Positions 12,655 through 25,018 of a stretch of 64,000 nt of DNA are shown here, piece by piece. Within the stretch, counting starts at the first letter, position 1. Every line of letters starts with the position of its first letter. Source of the stretch: Turbatrix aceti (Eukaryota > Nematoda > Chromadorea > Rhabditida > Panagrolaimidae); assembly GCA_963969345.1 (NCBI GenBank), contig OZ017766.1, forward strand, positions 6,944,001 through 7,008,000, in the 5' to 3' direction. Both the position numbers and the translations under genes were made by a program. The notes under the pieces were generated by a model that did no database searches, had not been told where the DNA came from, and saw only the letters and a list, made by a program, of their open reading frames with translations.

Positions 12655-15600
12655 ATGGCAACCGAGGCAACGGCCCGTCGTCGTCGATCCGTGTCTCCGC
12701 TGATTGCATCGCCTACAACCCAGTCTGACGGAGGATTTCAGTCGGTGAGTCATCGTTTTTTACGGTTTTTTTTACGATAGGCAAAAATTGCATTGATTTC
12801 TGATGCATAAGCCTGTCTATTCTACGTCACGTACGTTCATTTCTGGTGCACGGGAAAATTCAAAGTTTTCCCATGCACCGTTTTTATTTGCTTTTGAAGT
12901 GATCTTCTGAACTTTCTTATTTTTTATTACGTACAACGATTTTTGCTATATTTTTGTCAGTAAAAACGAATGCGCATGACTTTTTCACCTGGGTAAACAT
13001 ATGATTTTGACGAGTCATCATATCCAAAAACGGATGAGATGACTTGATATTTGCTGAAAATTCTGTTTTCGAAACAACGCTTTTTTCAGATGAGTTATTA
13101 TTTTATTGCAATATTCGTTCGTTTTTGACAAAAAAAACGGCGATTTTAGTATAAAAACCAGCAAAAATTGATTTTTTTTTTATAAAAAATGCGTATCCTT
13201 GAAAAATTTGGCGATTTTGTAAGCCGCGTCGGGTCGAAAAACTCAAGAAAGCCCAAAAAAAGGACGAAAAAATATAGTTTTTAGGAAAAAATATCGTAAA
13301 ACTTACGTATCGTAAAAAAGTAACAAAATCCTAACAAAAAATGTTACTTCTGAGCTCATAGTTTCGCAACGAAAATTGCAAAATGGATGTTACCTTTTTT
13401 TATCGTAACAAGATATTTTTTGTTATTTTTGGTACATTTTTCATCGTTTTTTATCAAAAAATATATTTTTTTTTACTTTTAGGAAAATTTTTGAACTTTT
13501 TTTTGATTTTATCTTGGCTATAATATTTTCTTCAATTTGTGTCGATAAATTTCGAAATTTTTTTTATTTATGAGAAAAGCGTTTTTCCAGAGTCCAGAAT
13601 TCAACCGTTCGCTTCAGGTCGTTTTCCTGATGAACGACGTCTTTGCCGAGGTCGTCCGCGGCGACTACTCCGTCATCCCATCCGGCGTCACGCCGACCGT
13701 CTTCGTCAACGGTTTTCTGACCCTCGTCGTTCGAAGCGGCGGCGTCTTCGTCGAATGGAAGCCCGGAACGTCGTCCGAGCCGATTCGCACGTCGTTGACG
13801 AGCCTCGATGAAGCCTCGCAGTCCGAAGACTGGGTCGTCGAGGGCACTCCCCCGTCTGCGGCATCACCGATCGGGAATTTGATGACTCTGTCGTATTCCG
13901 CTGATCTGACGGATCTTCGGGGTTATAAGTACAGCGATCCCAAACAGGGCACCCCCTGGGTCCGGTTTAACCACAAAGACGGCACGGAATCGCATACCTT
14001 TCATTTTCGTTCCGGGAGTTACGAAAGTTTTGTCAACACTCTTCAACAGTGGGTTTTTTTGATTTTTTTTTCCTAAAAATACATTTTTGTAGTTTTTTAT
14101 GCCCAAAAATTTATTTTTGCACTGGTTTGGCCTAAAAGAAATTTAGTTACTGATTTTTGGCTTAAAAAATACGGTTTTGTAGATAATTGGCCTATAAAAT
14201 TAATTTTAGTTTTTTTTCAAATTTTTGCACAAAAAAATATTTTTTATTCCATTTGAAGGTTTTTCGGCTAAAAAATTCATTTTTCTTCTTCTTTTTGACT
14301 TTTTGGCCTAACAAATTTTTTGTTTTGTTTTGTTGGCCAAAAAAACATTTTGCGATTTTTTAATTTTTTAACAAAAATTTTTTCGTTGTTTTTGATTTTT
14401 TGTTAAAAAAATTTTTTTGCAGTTTTTTAGGAATTTTTTTGCCTAAAAAATTCGCTAGGCTTTTGTCAAAAAATTGTTTTTTGGTTTTTTTTGTCAGCCT
14501 TAAAAAATCATTCTTGCACGTTTATTCTCTGAAAAATTTGTTTTTCAGAGTTTTTTTGGCGTTCAAAAATGTTTATTTGCGTTATTTTTATTGCACTATT
14601 TTTTTTTTTCTAAAAATACATTTTCGCATTTTTCGGACTTTTTGGTCCTAAAATTTTTTATTTCATTTTTTTCGGCCATAAAATTTAATTTTTTCAGGTA
14701 CGTGACCCTGAGTCGTTCGTCCAAAGTCCGAAACCTCGTGCTGTTCGTCGACGAATGCACCGCAGCTCTGGAAAAGTCAGTGGACCTTCTCAATCTCAAC
14801 CAGGACATTGTTTCCCGTTTTCGGTCGCAGCCAGTGGCGACTTCGCTCACCGCGCTGTCAAAAATGACGTCACTCATCACGAGCATCCTCGATCCCGACC
14901 TAGCCGCTGAAAACCAGGCTCGTGCGCTTTCGGACGTGGTTTACAAGCCGAAGGACAAAGATTCGAATGTCGTCACCTGCGAAGTTCAGGGCTTCGAGCA
15001 CGTCTTCAAAGTCCAACTCCCCGAGCGACCCGTGATCACGCACAACGACGTTCCCGTCACCCAGGAAGTCTGGGAATCCTTCAGAGACGAAGAAGGACGA
15101 ATCGCGAATGTTCACGATCTCAAAAGTCTCATTTTCCGTGGCGGAGTTGACTGGGAGCTGAGAACCGTTGTCTGGAAGTATCTTCTTGGATTTTATGTCT
15201 GGGAAAAAAGCGACGCGGAAAATGCCCAACTCAGAGCATCCCTTAAAGACAGCTATTTTCGGATGAAACTTCAGTGGATGTCAATATCGGAAGAGCAGGA
15301 AGAACGATTTTCTGCGTTCCGGGATAAAAAAGCGTTGATCGAAAAAGACGTCGCCCGAACGGATCGATCCCATCCATTTTTTGAACAGTCGCAGAAGACG
15401 AACATGGTCAAGCTCAAGGATGTCCTCATGACGTATGTCATGCATAACTTTGACCTGGGCTACGTCCAGGGCATGTCGGATTACCTGAGCCCGATTTTGG
15501 TTCTCATGGAAGACGAAGTCGACGCTTTCTGGTGCTTTGTTGGAATTATGAATCGTGTTCACGCGAATTTTGAACTCGATCAGAAGACAATCATGCAACA

Positions 15601-16704
15601 GTTGACCGATCTGAAGAGTCTTCTGGAAATTGTGAATCCGAATCTCGTCAATTATCTGGGTGAGTCACTTTTTTTACGAAATTTGTTTTAAAAAATGAAA
15701 ATTTTTTATAATATAATGAAAATGAAAATTTTTTATAATAAAATGAAAAATTGATTTTTTTTAATATTTTTGTGTAAAACATTTTGATGTACATTGCTAA
15801 AATTTAAAAAAAAACGAAATTTATTTTTTTATATAAAAATTTAATTACGTAAAAATTGAACAAAAAAAATAATGTTTTTTCGAGCCATAAAAAAATTATT
15901 TTTTTACACATTGCAAAAAAAAATTTATTTTGACACATTTTTTACTGAAATTTATTTTTTATTATAAATTTTTTAAATGACACAAAAATTTAGAATCGTG
16001 TGTAAAAAATTTATGTAAAAAGAAACAAAAAAAAAGTTTATGCAAAAATAAAACCCAAAAAATTTTTCTAACGATTTTTTATAAAAAATATTTCAATAAA
16101 AATGTTTTTTTTATTGAGAAATTGCGAGCGTTCATTTTTGAAAATTTGATTGATTATTTGTATTTTTAAAATGAAAAGCAACAATTGTGTTAAAAAAATA
16201 GTTTACCTATATTTTTTTAGAAAGCCACGAATCAGACCACATGTATTTCTGCTTCCGATGGATGTTGGTTACATTCAAGCGTGAATTTTCGTTCGACGAC
16301 ATCATGCATCTCTGGGAAGTTCTCTGGACCGATCTGCCGTGCCGAAACTTCCATCTTGTTTTTTGCGCTGCCATTCTCGACGACAAGGCGAACGATATCA
16401 TCGAGAACAAATACGGTCTGACTGAAATTCTCAAGGTAGGCATTTTTTCGAGTGAGGCAATTTTGAAAAGTATTTTTTAGTACGTAAACAATCTCTCGAT
16501 GCGTATGCACGTCAAGGAGTACCTCAGATTCGCCGAGGCTATCTACCATCAGGTTTGTTGTTTTTTGGTTTTTTGAGGTGTGTAAAACTTGTTTTTTTGT
16601 ATTTTTAGTTAGCTGCCGTACAGGACAGACTCCCCAAACACATTTGTCAGCTCCTGGGATTTTCCAATTTTGACGACGACGAATTTCTGCCTGCTCATGC
16701 GTGA
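12655..16704 (+). CDS. TBC-domain Rab GTPase-activating protein (TBC1D15/17-like)
   Basis: TBC proteins speed GTP hydrolysis by Rab GTPases; TBC1D15/17 relatives act in late endosome and mitochondrial Rab7 control. Exons: 12655-12744, 13591-14048, 14698-15659, 16221-16435, 16481-16552, 16609-16704; 630 aa, frame consistent at every junction. The N-terminal half is a PH-like region (VNGFLTLVVRSGGVFVEWKP). The TBC domain starts near FRGGVDWELRTVVWKYLLG. Both catalytic fingers are present: the arginine finger in IEKDVARTDR (~396-405) and the glutamine finger in LGYVQGMSDYLSP. The TBC ends in the conserved FCFRWMLVTFKREF and LWEVLWTDLPC blocks. Intron 2 is repeat-rich, and intron 1 carries the dispersed repeat also seen in Cbl. 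Introns are longer than in C. elegans. Confidence 0.93.
13225..13430 (+). repeat. Intronic dispersed repeat, copy in TBC intron 1
   Basis: It shares the ordered blocks AAAAATATCGTAAAACTTA, ATCGTAAAAAAGTAACAAAAT, AAAAAATGTTACTTCTGA and ATAGTTTCGCAACGAAAA with 10865-11050. Being in two introns of different genes in the same orientation suggests a mobile or gene-converted repeat. Confidence 0.7.
14085..14690. repeat. Degenerate tandem repeat in TBC intron 2
   Basis: Units of roughly 40-60 bp share GGCCTAAAAAnTnATTTTTG; a related GGCCTAAAAATAACAA word also recurs in Cbl intron 3 (10150-10310). Heavily T-rich, decayed. Confidence 0.55.
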
Positions 16705-17026
16705 ATCCGCGTTTTTCGGGCGGTTGGCGTTTTTTGTGTCCACGACAGCGACGGCAACGACCGATGGCGACTTGTACATTTTTTTCTTCCGAGCGCGGTT
16801 ATTTTTTTGTAGAATTTTCTATTATATTTATTTTTGTGATTTTTCATTTCATTTTTTCACGGCGTTTCATTTTTTTCTTGAAATAGTTGCTCCTTTTTAC
16901 TTTTTTTGTGACGAGTTTTCTTTTCTTCTTGTAAGTATTTTTTTTCATTTTTTTTCATTGTTGTACGAACGTTTTTTCTATATTTGGCGAATCGGACTAT
17001 ACCGAATAAATTTTATCAAAGCGAGG
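16705..17026. other. Short T-rich spacer between TBC and EF-hand genes
   Basis: This 322-bp spacer on the same strand holds no exon. An AATAAA-like word lies at about 17005, only about 20 bp before the next ATG. It may be the end signal of the TBC gene or a TATA-like element of the next gene. Spacing is longer than a typical nematode operon gap. Confidence 0.4.
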
Positions 17027-18592
17027 ATGAGCAAGAAAACGGTTCACCTGAATGGCGACCACGCAGATGCTCCACGTGGATCGATTGCCACGCAGGAAGG
17101 AGGATCGGACGATGATGACACGGCTTCGATTCTGGAGGATCAGGATGGTTAGTTTGTTGGGGTTTTTGAGGGGATTTTGGGGGCAATTTTTATCAAATGA
17201 TTTTTTTGATGCATCGATGAAAGATTTTTTTGTGTTAAAAAAATCACATTTATTTTTCACTTTTTTTTACATATTTTTTTATACATACAAATTTTTGTTA
17301 GTGTATGTATAATTTTTGATTTTGTAAGATAAAAAGTTGCACAATTTTTGTTTTCTTTTTAAAGAAAAAACAAAATCAAAATAGTTTTTTTTATATTTGA
17401 AATCCCAATTTCGACAAATTTTTGCGTAATAATCCCATATTTTTTAGAATGTACATTTTTTTTTAATAACTTTTTCCAGTGAAACAATTTTTGCTTTAAA
17501 AAAAGCCACCGTTTTTTTGGGGTTGAAATGCCCAAAAAAATTCTGAAATGCCATTTTTGGCACCTGGATTTTTTTTGCAATTTTGTTTTTTTGTGATTTT
17601 GGAAACTGCATTGCATGGCACAAAAATTAGGCTGGTCAAAAAATGGTATTAAAATTTTTTTTCAAAGGAAATTCAATTCTAAAAAAATTTAAAAATTGAG
17701 CTCCTTCCTTAAAAAATGCCGAAATCGAGTTTTTTTTACGTTATTTCAAAAATTGCCGATAAATATATTTTTTATCGGTTTTCAAACGCCTTTTTTTTAT
17801 GATTTTTTGCCGTAGAAAAAAAATTGGAAAATGCAATTTTTTGCATTCCAGAAAAAATTCAGTAGAAAATTATTTTCTGAATCAAATTTACATAATAATT
17901 GGCAATAAAACTTTCATTTCTTTCTAGGATTCAAATTTTGTTTTCAGAAATGCTGCGGGCCAGAGTGATGGAGATTTTCAAGGTATTCGACCAGAGCAAC
18001 GACAACTCAATCGACATGAACGACGTCGGCAACGTGTACCGCTGCCTGCTGCTCAACGTCAGCCAGGACTCGCTGGCCGAAATCGAGTCACAGGTCTGTC
18101 AGGTGTTTGGTCGGCTGTTTTAATTTTTTACCTTGACGTCACCTGTTTTGTTTACGTATAATACATATGTACAATTTACAGCTGGTCCAGAATGCAAAAG
18201 GCATGGTTTCCTGCGACGCGCTTCTTCCGCGGCTTCTTTCTGCGCTCCAAAACGCGGCTTCTCTTTCTCCACCGTCGGATAGCGAACTCGAGCGGGCTTT
18301 TCAAACGATTTTGGAGTCGATCTCGACTATTCCGATCGCCGGCCTCACCGGAGGGACCGCTGCCGGCGGGGGTGGTGAGAAGACAACACAGCAGCCGCCA
18401 GGGCATAATTTATTGACCAAGGAAAAGTTTCTCTATCTCATGTCCACTCGCGGAGACGCTTTGACGGAAAATGAACGGAATGAGATGGTCCAGCACCTCG
18501 CAATCCGGAAAAATGGAGCTGTCGATTGGCGGTCGTATTGCCGGGATATTCAGATTGCCATTGCTGAGCGGGTTACTGCGCAGCGAAATTAA
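17027..18592 (+). CDS. EF-hand protein, EFCAB2/DRC8-like
   Basis: Exons: 17027-17147, 17948-18093, 18182-18592; 225 aa. After an acidic N-terminus (GGSDDDDTAS) comes a calmodulin-like pair of lobes. The first EF loop DQSNDNSIDMND (~54-65) has acidic or oxygen ligands at positions 1, 3, 5, 9 and 12, with Asp instead of Glu at 12. Other loops are degenerate. The layout MEIFKVFDQ...PSDSELERAFQTIL...LLTKEKFLYLM...NGAVDWRSYCRDI matches EFCAB2, subunit 8 of the ciliary dynein regulatory complex, except for a Gly/Gln-rich insert (~GGTAAGGGGEK). Calcium binding by loop 1 is plausible; a ciliary role is doubtful in an animal group without motile cilia. It could instead be another calmodulin-fold protein. 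Confidence 0.75.
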
Positions 18593-18639
18593 CTGACATG
18601 GAATATGTATTTTTGAAATTTATTTGTTAAAAAATAACT

Positions 18640-19380
18640 TTTTGAACGAAATCGCGTTTTTCCTAATTTTTGATGATTTTTGGCACTTTAAAATCAAAAA
18701 CAAAACCACGGCATTTCCAAAGTACAATTACAATTGGATTGACGTGACTTTTGATGGAGAATTCGAGAAAAGTATAAAAATGTGGGGTTTCCATCTTGAA
18801 AAATACCGAAACAAATGTTGCCATTGCGAACATTTTTTAAATACGATTTTCGGCATTTTTTAAAGTGGTAACTGTTGTATCCGCGGCGTAAGGCAAAAGA
18901 GGAAGACAAAGAAGTGTTGCAACCCGCGCTCCAACCTTTGGCGCGAGGGGCCAGCCGCGCGAGCTAGCAAGTCGTTAGACAAATGACTTGCGCCCGCGGA
19001 CGCGATCAACACCTTGTTCCCTCTCTTTGTCTATCTCCCTGCCACAGTATCCGGAAGCAAACAACGCCCCATTAGCATCTTTATATAAGAGCCTAAGACA
19101 CGGGGTTTCACCAACCACTGTCTAGGGCCAAGTCCCCCGGTTGCTTGTTGTAATTTGTGTGATTTTGCTGAATAAATTTGATTGTTGTATTGTGATATTG
19201 TGATTGTTGGTATTGTTGTTAGAGGAGTTAAGTAGGGAGCCTTAGAGAGGAACCGGGTACACATTAGTAACCCTATATTTTTATATTTTTCTCGAGTTCT
19301 CTATCAAAAATCACGTCAATCAATTTGTACCTAACTGACATGCAACATTTTAAAAATTTAAAATTGTGCCAAAAATTTTA
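18640..19380. repeat. Palindromic foldback repeat, copy 3, split by an insertion
   Basis: The left part (18640-18872) and right part (19267-19380) are the two halves of the foldback unit found at 7230, 11670 and 19380. The halves are separated exactly at GTGGTAAC/GTAACCCTATA by a 394-bp insertion that duplicated GTAAC. Confidence 0.8.
18873..19266 (+). mobile_element. Solo-LTR-like insertion (394 bp)
   Basis: It is flanked by the 5-bp direct repeat GTAAC (18868-18872 and 19267-19271), and comparison with intact sister repeats confirms the duplication. It starts TGTTGTATCCGCGG. It carries a TATA-like TTTATATAAG (~19080) and a downstream AATAAA (~19171), the layout of an LTR with promoter and poly(A) signal. 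The apparent end, ACACATTA, is unusual, since LTRs normally end in CA. No internal retrotransposon genes are present. Confidence 0.65.
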
Positions 19381-19730
19381 TTTTTGCCGTTTTTGACGAA
19401 TTTTGGAACGTTGTGCCTAAAAAACTTCGGGATTTAAAAAATCGGGATACAAATTGATGGACGGAATTTTCGATTGAGAATTCGAGAAAAATATAAAAAT
19501 TTTAGCTTATTATACTTTGAAAAATGCCGAAACAAATGTTGCCATTGTGAACATTTTATAAATGCGTTTTTCGGAATTTTTCAAGGTGAAAACCCCAAAT
19601 TTTTATATTTTTCTCCAATTCTCCATCAAAGATCCCGTCGATCAATTTGTATCCCGACTTTGAAAATGCCGTAATTTTTTACCTACAACGTGTCAAAAAT
19701 CGTCAAAAATGTCAAAAACGCTATTTTCAA
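19380..19730. repeat. Palindromic foldback repeat, copy 4
   Basis: A complete copy directly downstream of copy 3, with left arm TTTTTGACGAATTTTGG, GATACAAATTGATGGACG and right arm GTCGATCAATTTGTATCCCG, CAAAAATCGTCAAAAAT. The centre is at AATGCCGAAAC...TTTTCGGAAT near 19525-19580. Confidence 0.8.
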
Positions 19731-20568
19731 TTACCGTAACTGTGTCCGATCATGCATTTTACAGTAAAAATTTTTTTGATCGTATGTAAAAGCAACTTTT
19801 TGACAAAATTTCGTAAATTTTGCAGTTTTTTGTTGCTAAAGTTACAAACATAAATAAAATCTGTCGAAATTGCCGGGCATCTGGTGACCTGTTGTTCGCT
19901 TGTTCCCATGTTGTCCCCCCCATCAACTTTGCCTCTGGAAAGTTGCAATAACAATGCCCCAGACTCATTTACGTCAGAATGTCAGACGGCGGCGGCTTGT
20001 TGACTGACTAACTGATTGAGGGCACAAAAAATTTAAAAAAAAAAGGAAAAGCAAAAGCAAAGCTGTCGACAACGACGACGCCGACGACGACAACGAAGAA
20101 TTGAGTGGGGGGAGGGAAGGAGGTGGTCCACGGATCAACCAACTCCCGGTGTAGGACAATAACACACCTCATGTCGTTTTCGTCGTCCACTAGATCAATC
20201 GATCGGATTGATTGTTGAAAATAATAGACCCGTGACTCAGTCAGTCAGTCAGCCCGGCAGGCAAACGGCCTCGGGGCTCGGATCGGACATATAATAGTAG
20301 GGACCCGGATCAGATCAGTGTTCGCCCACGACGACAGCTGCAGCTGCCAGCGGGGGAGGAGGGGCTCGTTTGCTCGCTCGATCGTTCTCGGCCGCGTCCG
20401 CGGCGTCGTTCCACTTTGTTTTCGTTTGCTGCTGATCCTGCTAGTGCTGCTGGTGCTGCTGCCAGCGCTATTCGTGTGATTTAGCCGAGCTGGGCATTAT
20501 TATACACATTTTTAAAGATATTCCAAAAAAATTTGTTGAACAAAAAAATTTTCAGAGAAGCCCCTAAA

Positions 20569-22023
20569 ATGTCAACCGACGGCTTCTGGCTCTTCGAAGG
20601 CCTCGAAGACGAGCCCTACGGCCTTCTGCCTCTCAACAACCTCAATGGAAAAGTTTCTGCGACTTCTACAAAATTTGTTGAACGCGTCGGAAGTTATCAA
20701 TGGTACCTCGAGGACGACGATGCTACCATTCTGGTTAGTTGAAACTCTCTAATTAAAATCATTAAAAAATTTTTACGACTTTTTACCGCAGTGTAAAAAA
20801 GCGTTTTTTTCTTAATCCCACCTGTTAACAAAAAAAATTTTGTTTTTCAAAAATTTCAGGTACCCGGAATGCCCCGAGAGTACAACTTTTACCCTGGGGG
20901 CCGACTTTTGCCCGATCGAGGAGTCCTAATCTACGACGTGAATCATGCCAAAGTCCGCAACGGCACTCTGGATCCCGTCGTTCTCGCAGCTCAACGGTGC
21001 GCTACAAAACGCAAGAAGGAGATCAACTTTAATGATTACGATTTCATCACGGATGCTGTTAACCTTCAGAAACTCTTTGCATTCGCTCAGGAAGTAGGTG
21101 ACGGTCTTTTCCGGATAGACTGCGAGCGAGTCGGATCGACAGTACTTCTATCCCGTGTCGAGGCTTCCGATCTCATGGAAATCGGTCACCTGACTTTTGA
21201 CCAGGGTCTCAAGCAGAAACTTTCGCATCCCCGCTCCAAGCACTGCACGGGTCCTTTTTTCCAGCTGGTGTCATACACATTTGGACAATTTCGTTTTCTC
21301 GTCCGCTACGAAGTCGATTCCGGTGATTTTGCGGCTGCGAATACCGAACCTTTCACCAAGGAAGTCGAAGAACTCCCCGGACGCTCAAAATTTCCGGAAA
21401 ACGATGGATTGAGCTTTGTCGATTTTGGAGATGTTTCCCGGGCTGTTCCGCTGCAACTTCTGACGACCTACCCCCAGGGAGCCGGATTCCCATTTTTCAC
21501 GTGGGCGCAAATGTTTTTCTCGGCAGCGGATCAGGAGATTGTTGGATTCTTCAAAGGAAATGGGGATTTTGGAAAGCCGAGTTTCTACGCGCTAACTGAT
21601 ATTTCGAAACTCATGAAACCTCTGCCCTACGTGGTGTTGTCCAAGGTCCACGACGCTTTGGCAAAGATTAGGCTCTTTTTGGTCAAGAATGATCCGGATT
21701 TCCGATGCTCGCTGGTCTGGAAGGGAAAGCCGCATCTCGAGATTTTTGCCAAAAAGCCGGATGCCAGCAGCGCGATTAGTCAGGGTGTTCGGGATCTCCT
21801 GGCTAAGCAGTGCAAAGAACCGACAGAGAATGGTGATGCTGCTCCTGCGCCAGCTCCGACTGCTGCCCCAGCACCAGCACCAGCACCAGCACCAGCACCA
21901 GCTGCTGCGCCAGCACCAGCTCCTACGGCAGCACCTACAGCTCCAGCAGCCGCAGCTCCGCGACCAGCCGCTCGTACCCGTGCTCCGGCTTCCAAAGCCG
22001 CTACCAAGGCTACCAAGAGCTAG
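20569..22023 (+). CDS. Uncharacterised protein resembling a fungal family of unknown function
   Basis: Exons 20569-20733 and 20860-22023; 442 aa. I do not recognise an animal orthologue. The pattern SYQWYLEDDDATILVPGMP, then a LLPDRGVLIYDVNHA stretch, DFITDAVNLQKLFAFAQ, and a QLVSYTFGQFRFLVRYEVDS strand recalls a large family of fungal proteins. These carry SYNWL...P.I.VPG.P...D.G...DQN, D.VTDRNNIRKLL.F and RI..Y.FGGL..IVR.E.D, and are often mislabelled geranylgeranyl pyrophosphate synthetase. The function of that family is unknown to me. Residues ~377-440 are an Ala/Pro repeat tail (PAPAPAPA) ending in basic residues. The ATG lies 13 nt after a TTTTCAG acceptor. Similarity is from memory of motifs, not a search. 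Confidence 0.7.
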
Positions 22024-23199
22024 GGCAGATGAAAGGTTGCTGCTATCCGTGTCTGTGCATTTTGCCGACCTGTCTGTGCCCTCCACTCCTGTTCCTGCTC
22101 CTGCTCCGCGTCTGGTTTTATTTATAACGCCAAACAGTCTCGTTTTCGTTTACGTTTTCGTTTTCGTTATCCGTTTTATTTTTATTTTTTTTCCACACAC
22201 ACAAATGAAGTTACATCTGGTTTTTGTTACTCCGATAAAAAAGTTATACTATCATACGATTTTTGTTGGAATTTTTATCAGGGAGGGGCAAACAGACGTT
22301 TTTTTGTTTTATAATTTGTTCGAGAAATCGAAGGAACGCGAACATTTTTGTCAGTGTTCGCGAACGAACGAACAACGAACAGATTTTTAGCATATTTTAT
22401 ACAAAATTTTGTCCAAACTGGGCATAAAAACGTAAAATTTGGTACTATGCGTTTTCACGTTTTTGGTAACAGTTTTCCTACACTTTTTATTGCCGAAGAC
22501 AATGGACACTATTTGTCATTTTTGGAAAAATAACATCAATTAAACTGAATTTACCTAAATTTTTGTTCGTTTTATGTGTTCGGAAAATTTATCTTTGTTC
22601 GCACAATACAAATCTGTTCTCGAACAAATACAAACCCAAAAATTTGAATTTGTTAGCGAACGAACTCAAACGAACACGAACGTTCACCTATCCCTGATTT
22701 TTATCTTCTGCCAAACTCTACCTGGGAAATTTACAATAATTTTACCAGGTATTTTTTGGAACCCTTAAAAAACTGTATTTAAAAAAAATTATTTGAAATT
22801 ATTTTTATTATTTTTAATATTTTAAATAATTTTTTTTACCAAATGAATTTGAACTTTAGTTAACAAAATTTACGTACATTAGCTAAAAACGAAATGTTAT
22901 TTGTTAAAACAAAAATAGAATACATAAATAATATAATAAATACTTACTGTTATTGACGGAAATTACTGTCACATACCATGAGAAACAATCGTAGACGTGA
23001 GAATGACGTTATTCAAGGTTCATAGAACGCGTTGTACAGCTTACTGAATCACAAAGCGAACGACGATATCTTTTGTCCTTTGAGCCAGGAAAAAATGCCA
23101 CAAGACTTGTTTATATACTACATATTTATTTACATACATTCGTCATACAAGTAACATTTCAGTAAACGAAACTTGTCCTTTGTACTGTCAAACTTGTCG
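22024..23199. other. Intergenic DNA up to the segmental duplication
   Basis: No gene recognised apart from the hAT-type MITE at 22279-22696. The rest is A/T-rich. The repeat shared with unit 2 begins at about 23200. Confidence 0.5.
22279..22696. mobile_element. Non-autonomous hAT-type MITE, copy 2 (418 bp)
   Basis: It begins CAGGGAGGGGCAAACAGACG and ends GTTCACCTATCCCTG, flanked by a perfect 8-bp target duplication ATTTTTAT (22271-22278 and 22697-22704). The interior matches the copy at 1467-1934 over most of its length, including TTGTCCAAACTGGGCATAAA and ACAGTTTTCCTACACTTTTT. No coding capacity. Confidence 0.9.
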
Positions 23200-23361
23200 T
23201 ATATTTAATAAAAGTAATTCAATAATACTCACAAAAGCCACAAATGTACTCTATGGTGGCTTACATAGTACACGTCCCACGTTTGGGTTTTTGCAGCGTT
23301 GTTTTTCTTTACGTTTACGCCGATAAAATGGTTGTATCTACGCTTACCGTCTGAAAAAGCC

Positions 23362-24475
23362 ATGTCAAGGCCCGTGGATGTTCTCCGGTATCAGAGCTTC
23401 TTCATCTGGTTCAGCCTGGTGACCACCGGGATATCTGCTTTGCTTTTTGTCCTCGTCATCTTATGCATCATCAAAAAGTCCATCAGCATGAGGCGATACA
23501 AATGGTTTCTCTTAAACTACGCTGTCTGGTGCTTCTTCACGCAAATATCCTTTGCATTGACCATTCCCGTATATTTGCCGCCGGTTTTTTCACTCTATGC
23601 CCTCGGGCCACTCAAAATTATTCCACCATTTTTGACTGTAAATTGTATTGCATTTGGTATGTCTTTGATCATCTGGACGTATCACAGTATGTTTTTCTCT
23701 TTTCTCTACCGTTATCTGCTGGTGAGTCGTTCACCCGTATACCTGTATTTTCTAACAGTATTGGATTTGTGTTTTTCAGACATATCCGGGTAGATTATCC
23801 GAATTCGCATCCTCCAACGTTTTCCTCGCGATCTACATTGCCCATTCGGTGCTCACCTGTGCACCTTGTTTTTACTCGAGTTTGGTCAGCGATGAATCAC
23901 CGGAGGTTATCCACGCGGAAATTATAAACGCCGATCCCGACCTCGCTATTTTCTTCGAAAAACCTGGTCTCGCCGTGATAAACTATGCCAACACGCTAAA
24001 ATTTGTGGCCACACCCCTGACATTGGGAATGGTCTCCCTGGTCCTCTCGGTGACAATCTGCTGCCTGGGAGTGATACGGTATCTTCAGTTACGAAATAAG
24101 AGCTCAGTTGTCGGCAGCAAAGTGAGCCACCGTATCCTGCTAATTTACAACCTCATTCAGACGGCAATTTCAATTATATGCATCCTCGTGCCATTTTTTA
24201 CACTCGGATTTGCGTTTGCCTTCAGAATCCGGGACTCCATAGTTTTTGTGAATATTGTCGCGGCGGGAGTCAACTTGCATTGTATCCTTCAACTCTCGCT
24301 CACGCTGGGGATGATTACGCCCTACCGAGAATTTCTTGTCATTCTGTGTCGCCGGACGGTATCCAATAACGATACTGTGCAGTCGGTTCGCACGTATCGC
24401 GTCCGGGGCACTAGCGTACAAATTGATACTTCGGCCTTTACGATTTCAAACGCGGGTAACACCAGTGCTTTGTAA
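23362..24475 (+). CDS. Nematode serpentine chemoreceptor (Srh/Str-like GPCR), unit 1 copy
   Basis: Exons 23362-23721 and 23780-24475, with a 58-bp intron ending GTTTTTCAG; 351 aa. Seven hydrophobic helices are visible. They begin with LVTTGISALLFVLVILCII and the basic MRRYKWFLLN turn, and end with VNLHCILQLSLTLGMITPYR, the PYR ending helix 7 in this superfamily. Block IPVYLPPVFSLYALGPLK resembles the P..FPV.AGYPLG motif of Srh receptors. Such proteins sit in sensory cilia and couple to G proteins; the ligand is unknown. ATG at 23362 was chosen because the frame upstream has no earlier ATG. A poly(A) signal lies at 24484-24489, directly followed by a MITE not present in the twin gene. Confidence 0.85.
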
Positions 24476-24483
24476 CAACGGTT

Positions 24484-24489
24484 AATAAA
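24484..24489 (+). terminator. Poly(A) signal AATAAA of the unit 1 chemoreceptor gene
   Basis: AATAAA lies 9 nt after the stop codon. The identical signal sits at 33271-33276 in the unit 2 copy. The MITE target duplication begins one base downstream, so the insertion lies in the expected cleavage zone. Confidence 0.6.
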
Positions 24490-24497
24490 GTTATGAT

Positions 24498-25018
24498 CAG
24501 GGTTCTCAACGGGCCTGTTTTTTTTCGGCCCGGGCCGGGCCGGGCTTGCAAAATTGAGGCCCGGCCCGGCCCGGGCCAGCCCGGGCCGGCCCGCCTTAAT
24601 AGTACCTAGTTTTGTAAATAAATTTTATCGTTGAAAAACCGTTAAAAAACAACAACAAACCCGAAGGAGGCAGAGACACTTCCTCATCGTTGCACAGATT
24701 CATTTTCCGCTCAATTACTAGTGCTCTTATGAGCTGACGACAAAATTACGGCGCCCGCGATTTACCTTTTGCTTCCAGATTAGCCCAAAAGAGCGGTGCC
24801 AGGTCAGCATTCTGCGTGCATTTCTTTGCATTCTTCGCGGTTTTTACTTTTTCATAAAATTTTTCATAAATTTTGCGTAAAATATGCATTTTTTAAATCA
24901 TTTTCCGGCCCGTTTTGGCCCGGGCCGGCCAACAAAACCAATCGGCCCGGTCCGGGCCGTGGAAAATACCGGCCCGGCCCGGGCCAGCCCGGGCCGACCC
25001 GGCCCGTTGAGAACCCTG
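24498..25018. mobile_element. GC-rich hAT-type MITE present only in unit 1 (521 bp)
   Basis: The termini CAGGGTTCTCAACGGGCC and GGCCCGTTGAGAACCCTG are perfect inverted repeats. The flanking 8-bp duplication GTTATGAT (24490-24497 and 25019-25026) matches hAT insertion. Subterminal regions are dense in GGCCCGGGCC words. Unit 2 keeps the single, uninterrupted GTTATGAT at 33277-33284, so insertion postdates the duplication or the element was lost precisely from unit 2. Confidence 0.93.

Larger units (their letters stand above)
18593..20568. other. Repeat-filled intergenic region
   Basis: No gene recognised. It contains two foldback repeats (18640-19380 and 19380-19730) and the LTR-like insertion at 18873-19266. 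The final 600 bp, GC-richer with a CTG/GCTG-rich stretch near 20330-20480, probably holds the promoter of the gene starting at 20569. An acceptor (TTTTCAG) 13 nt before that ATG suggests a 5' UTR intron or trans-splice site. Confidence 0.55.
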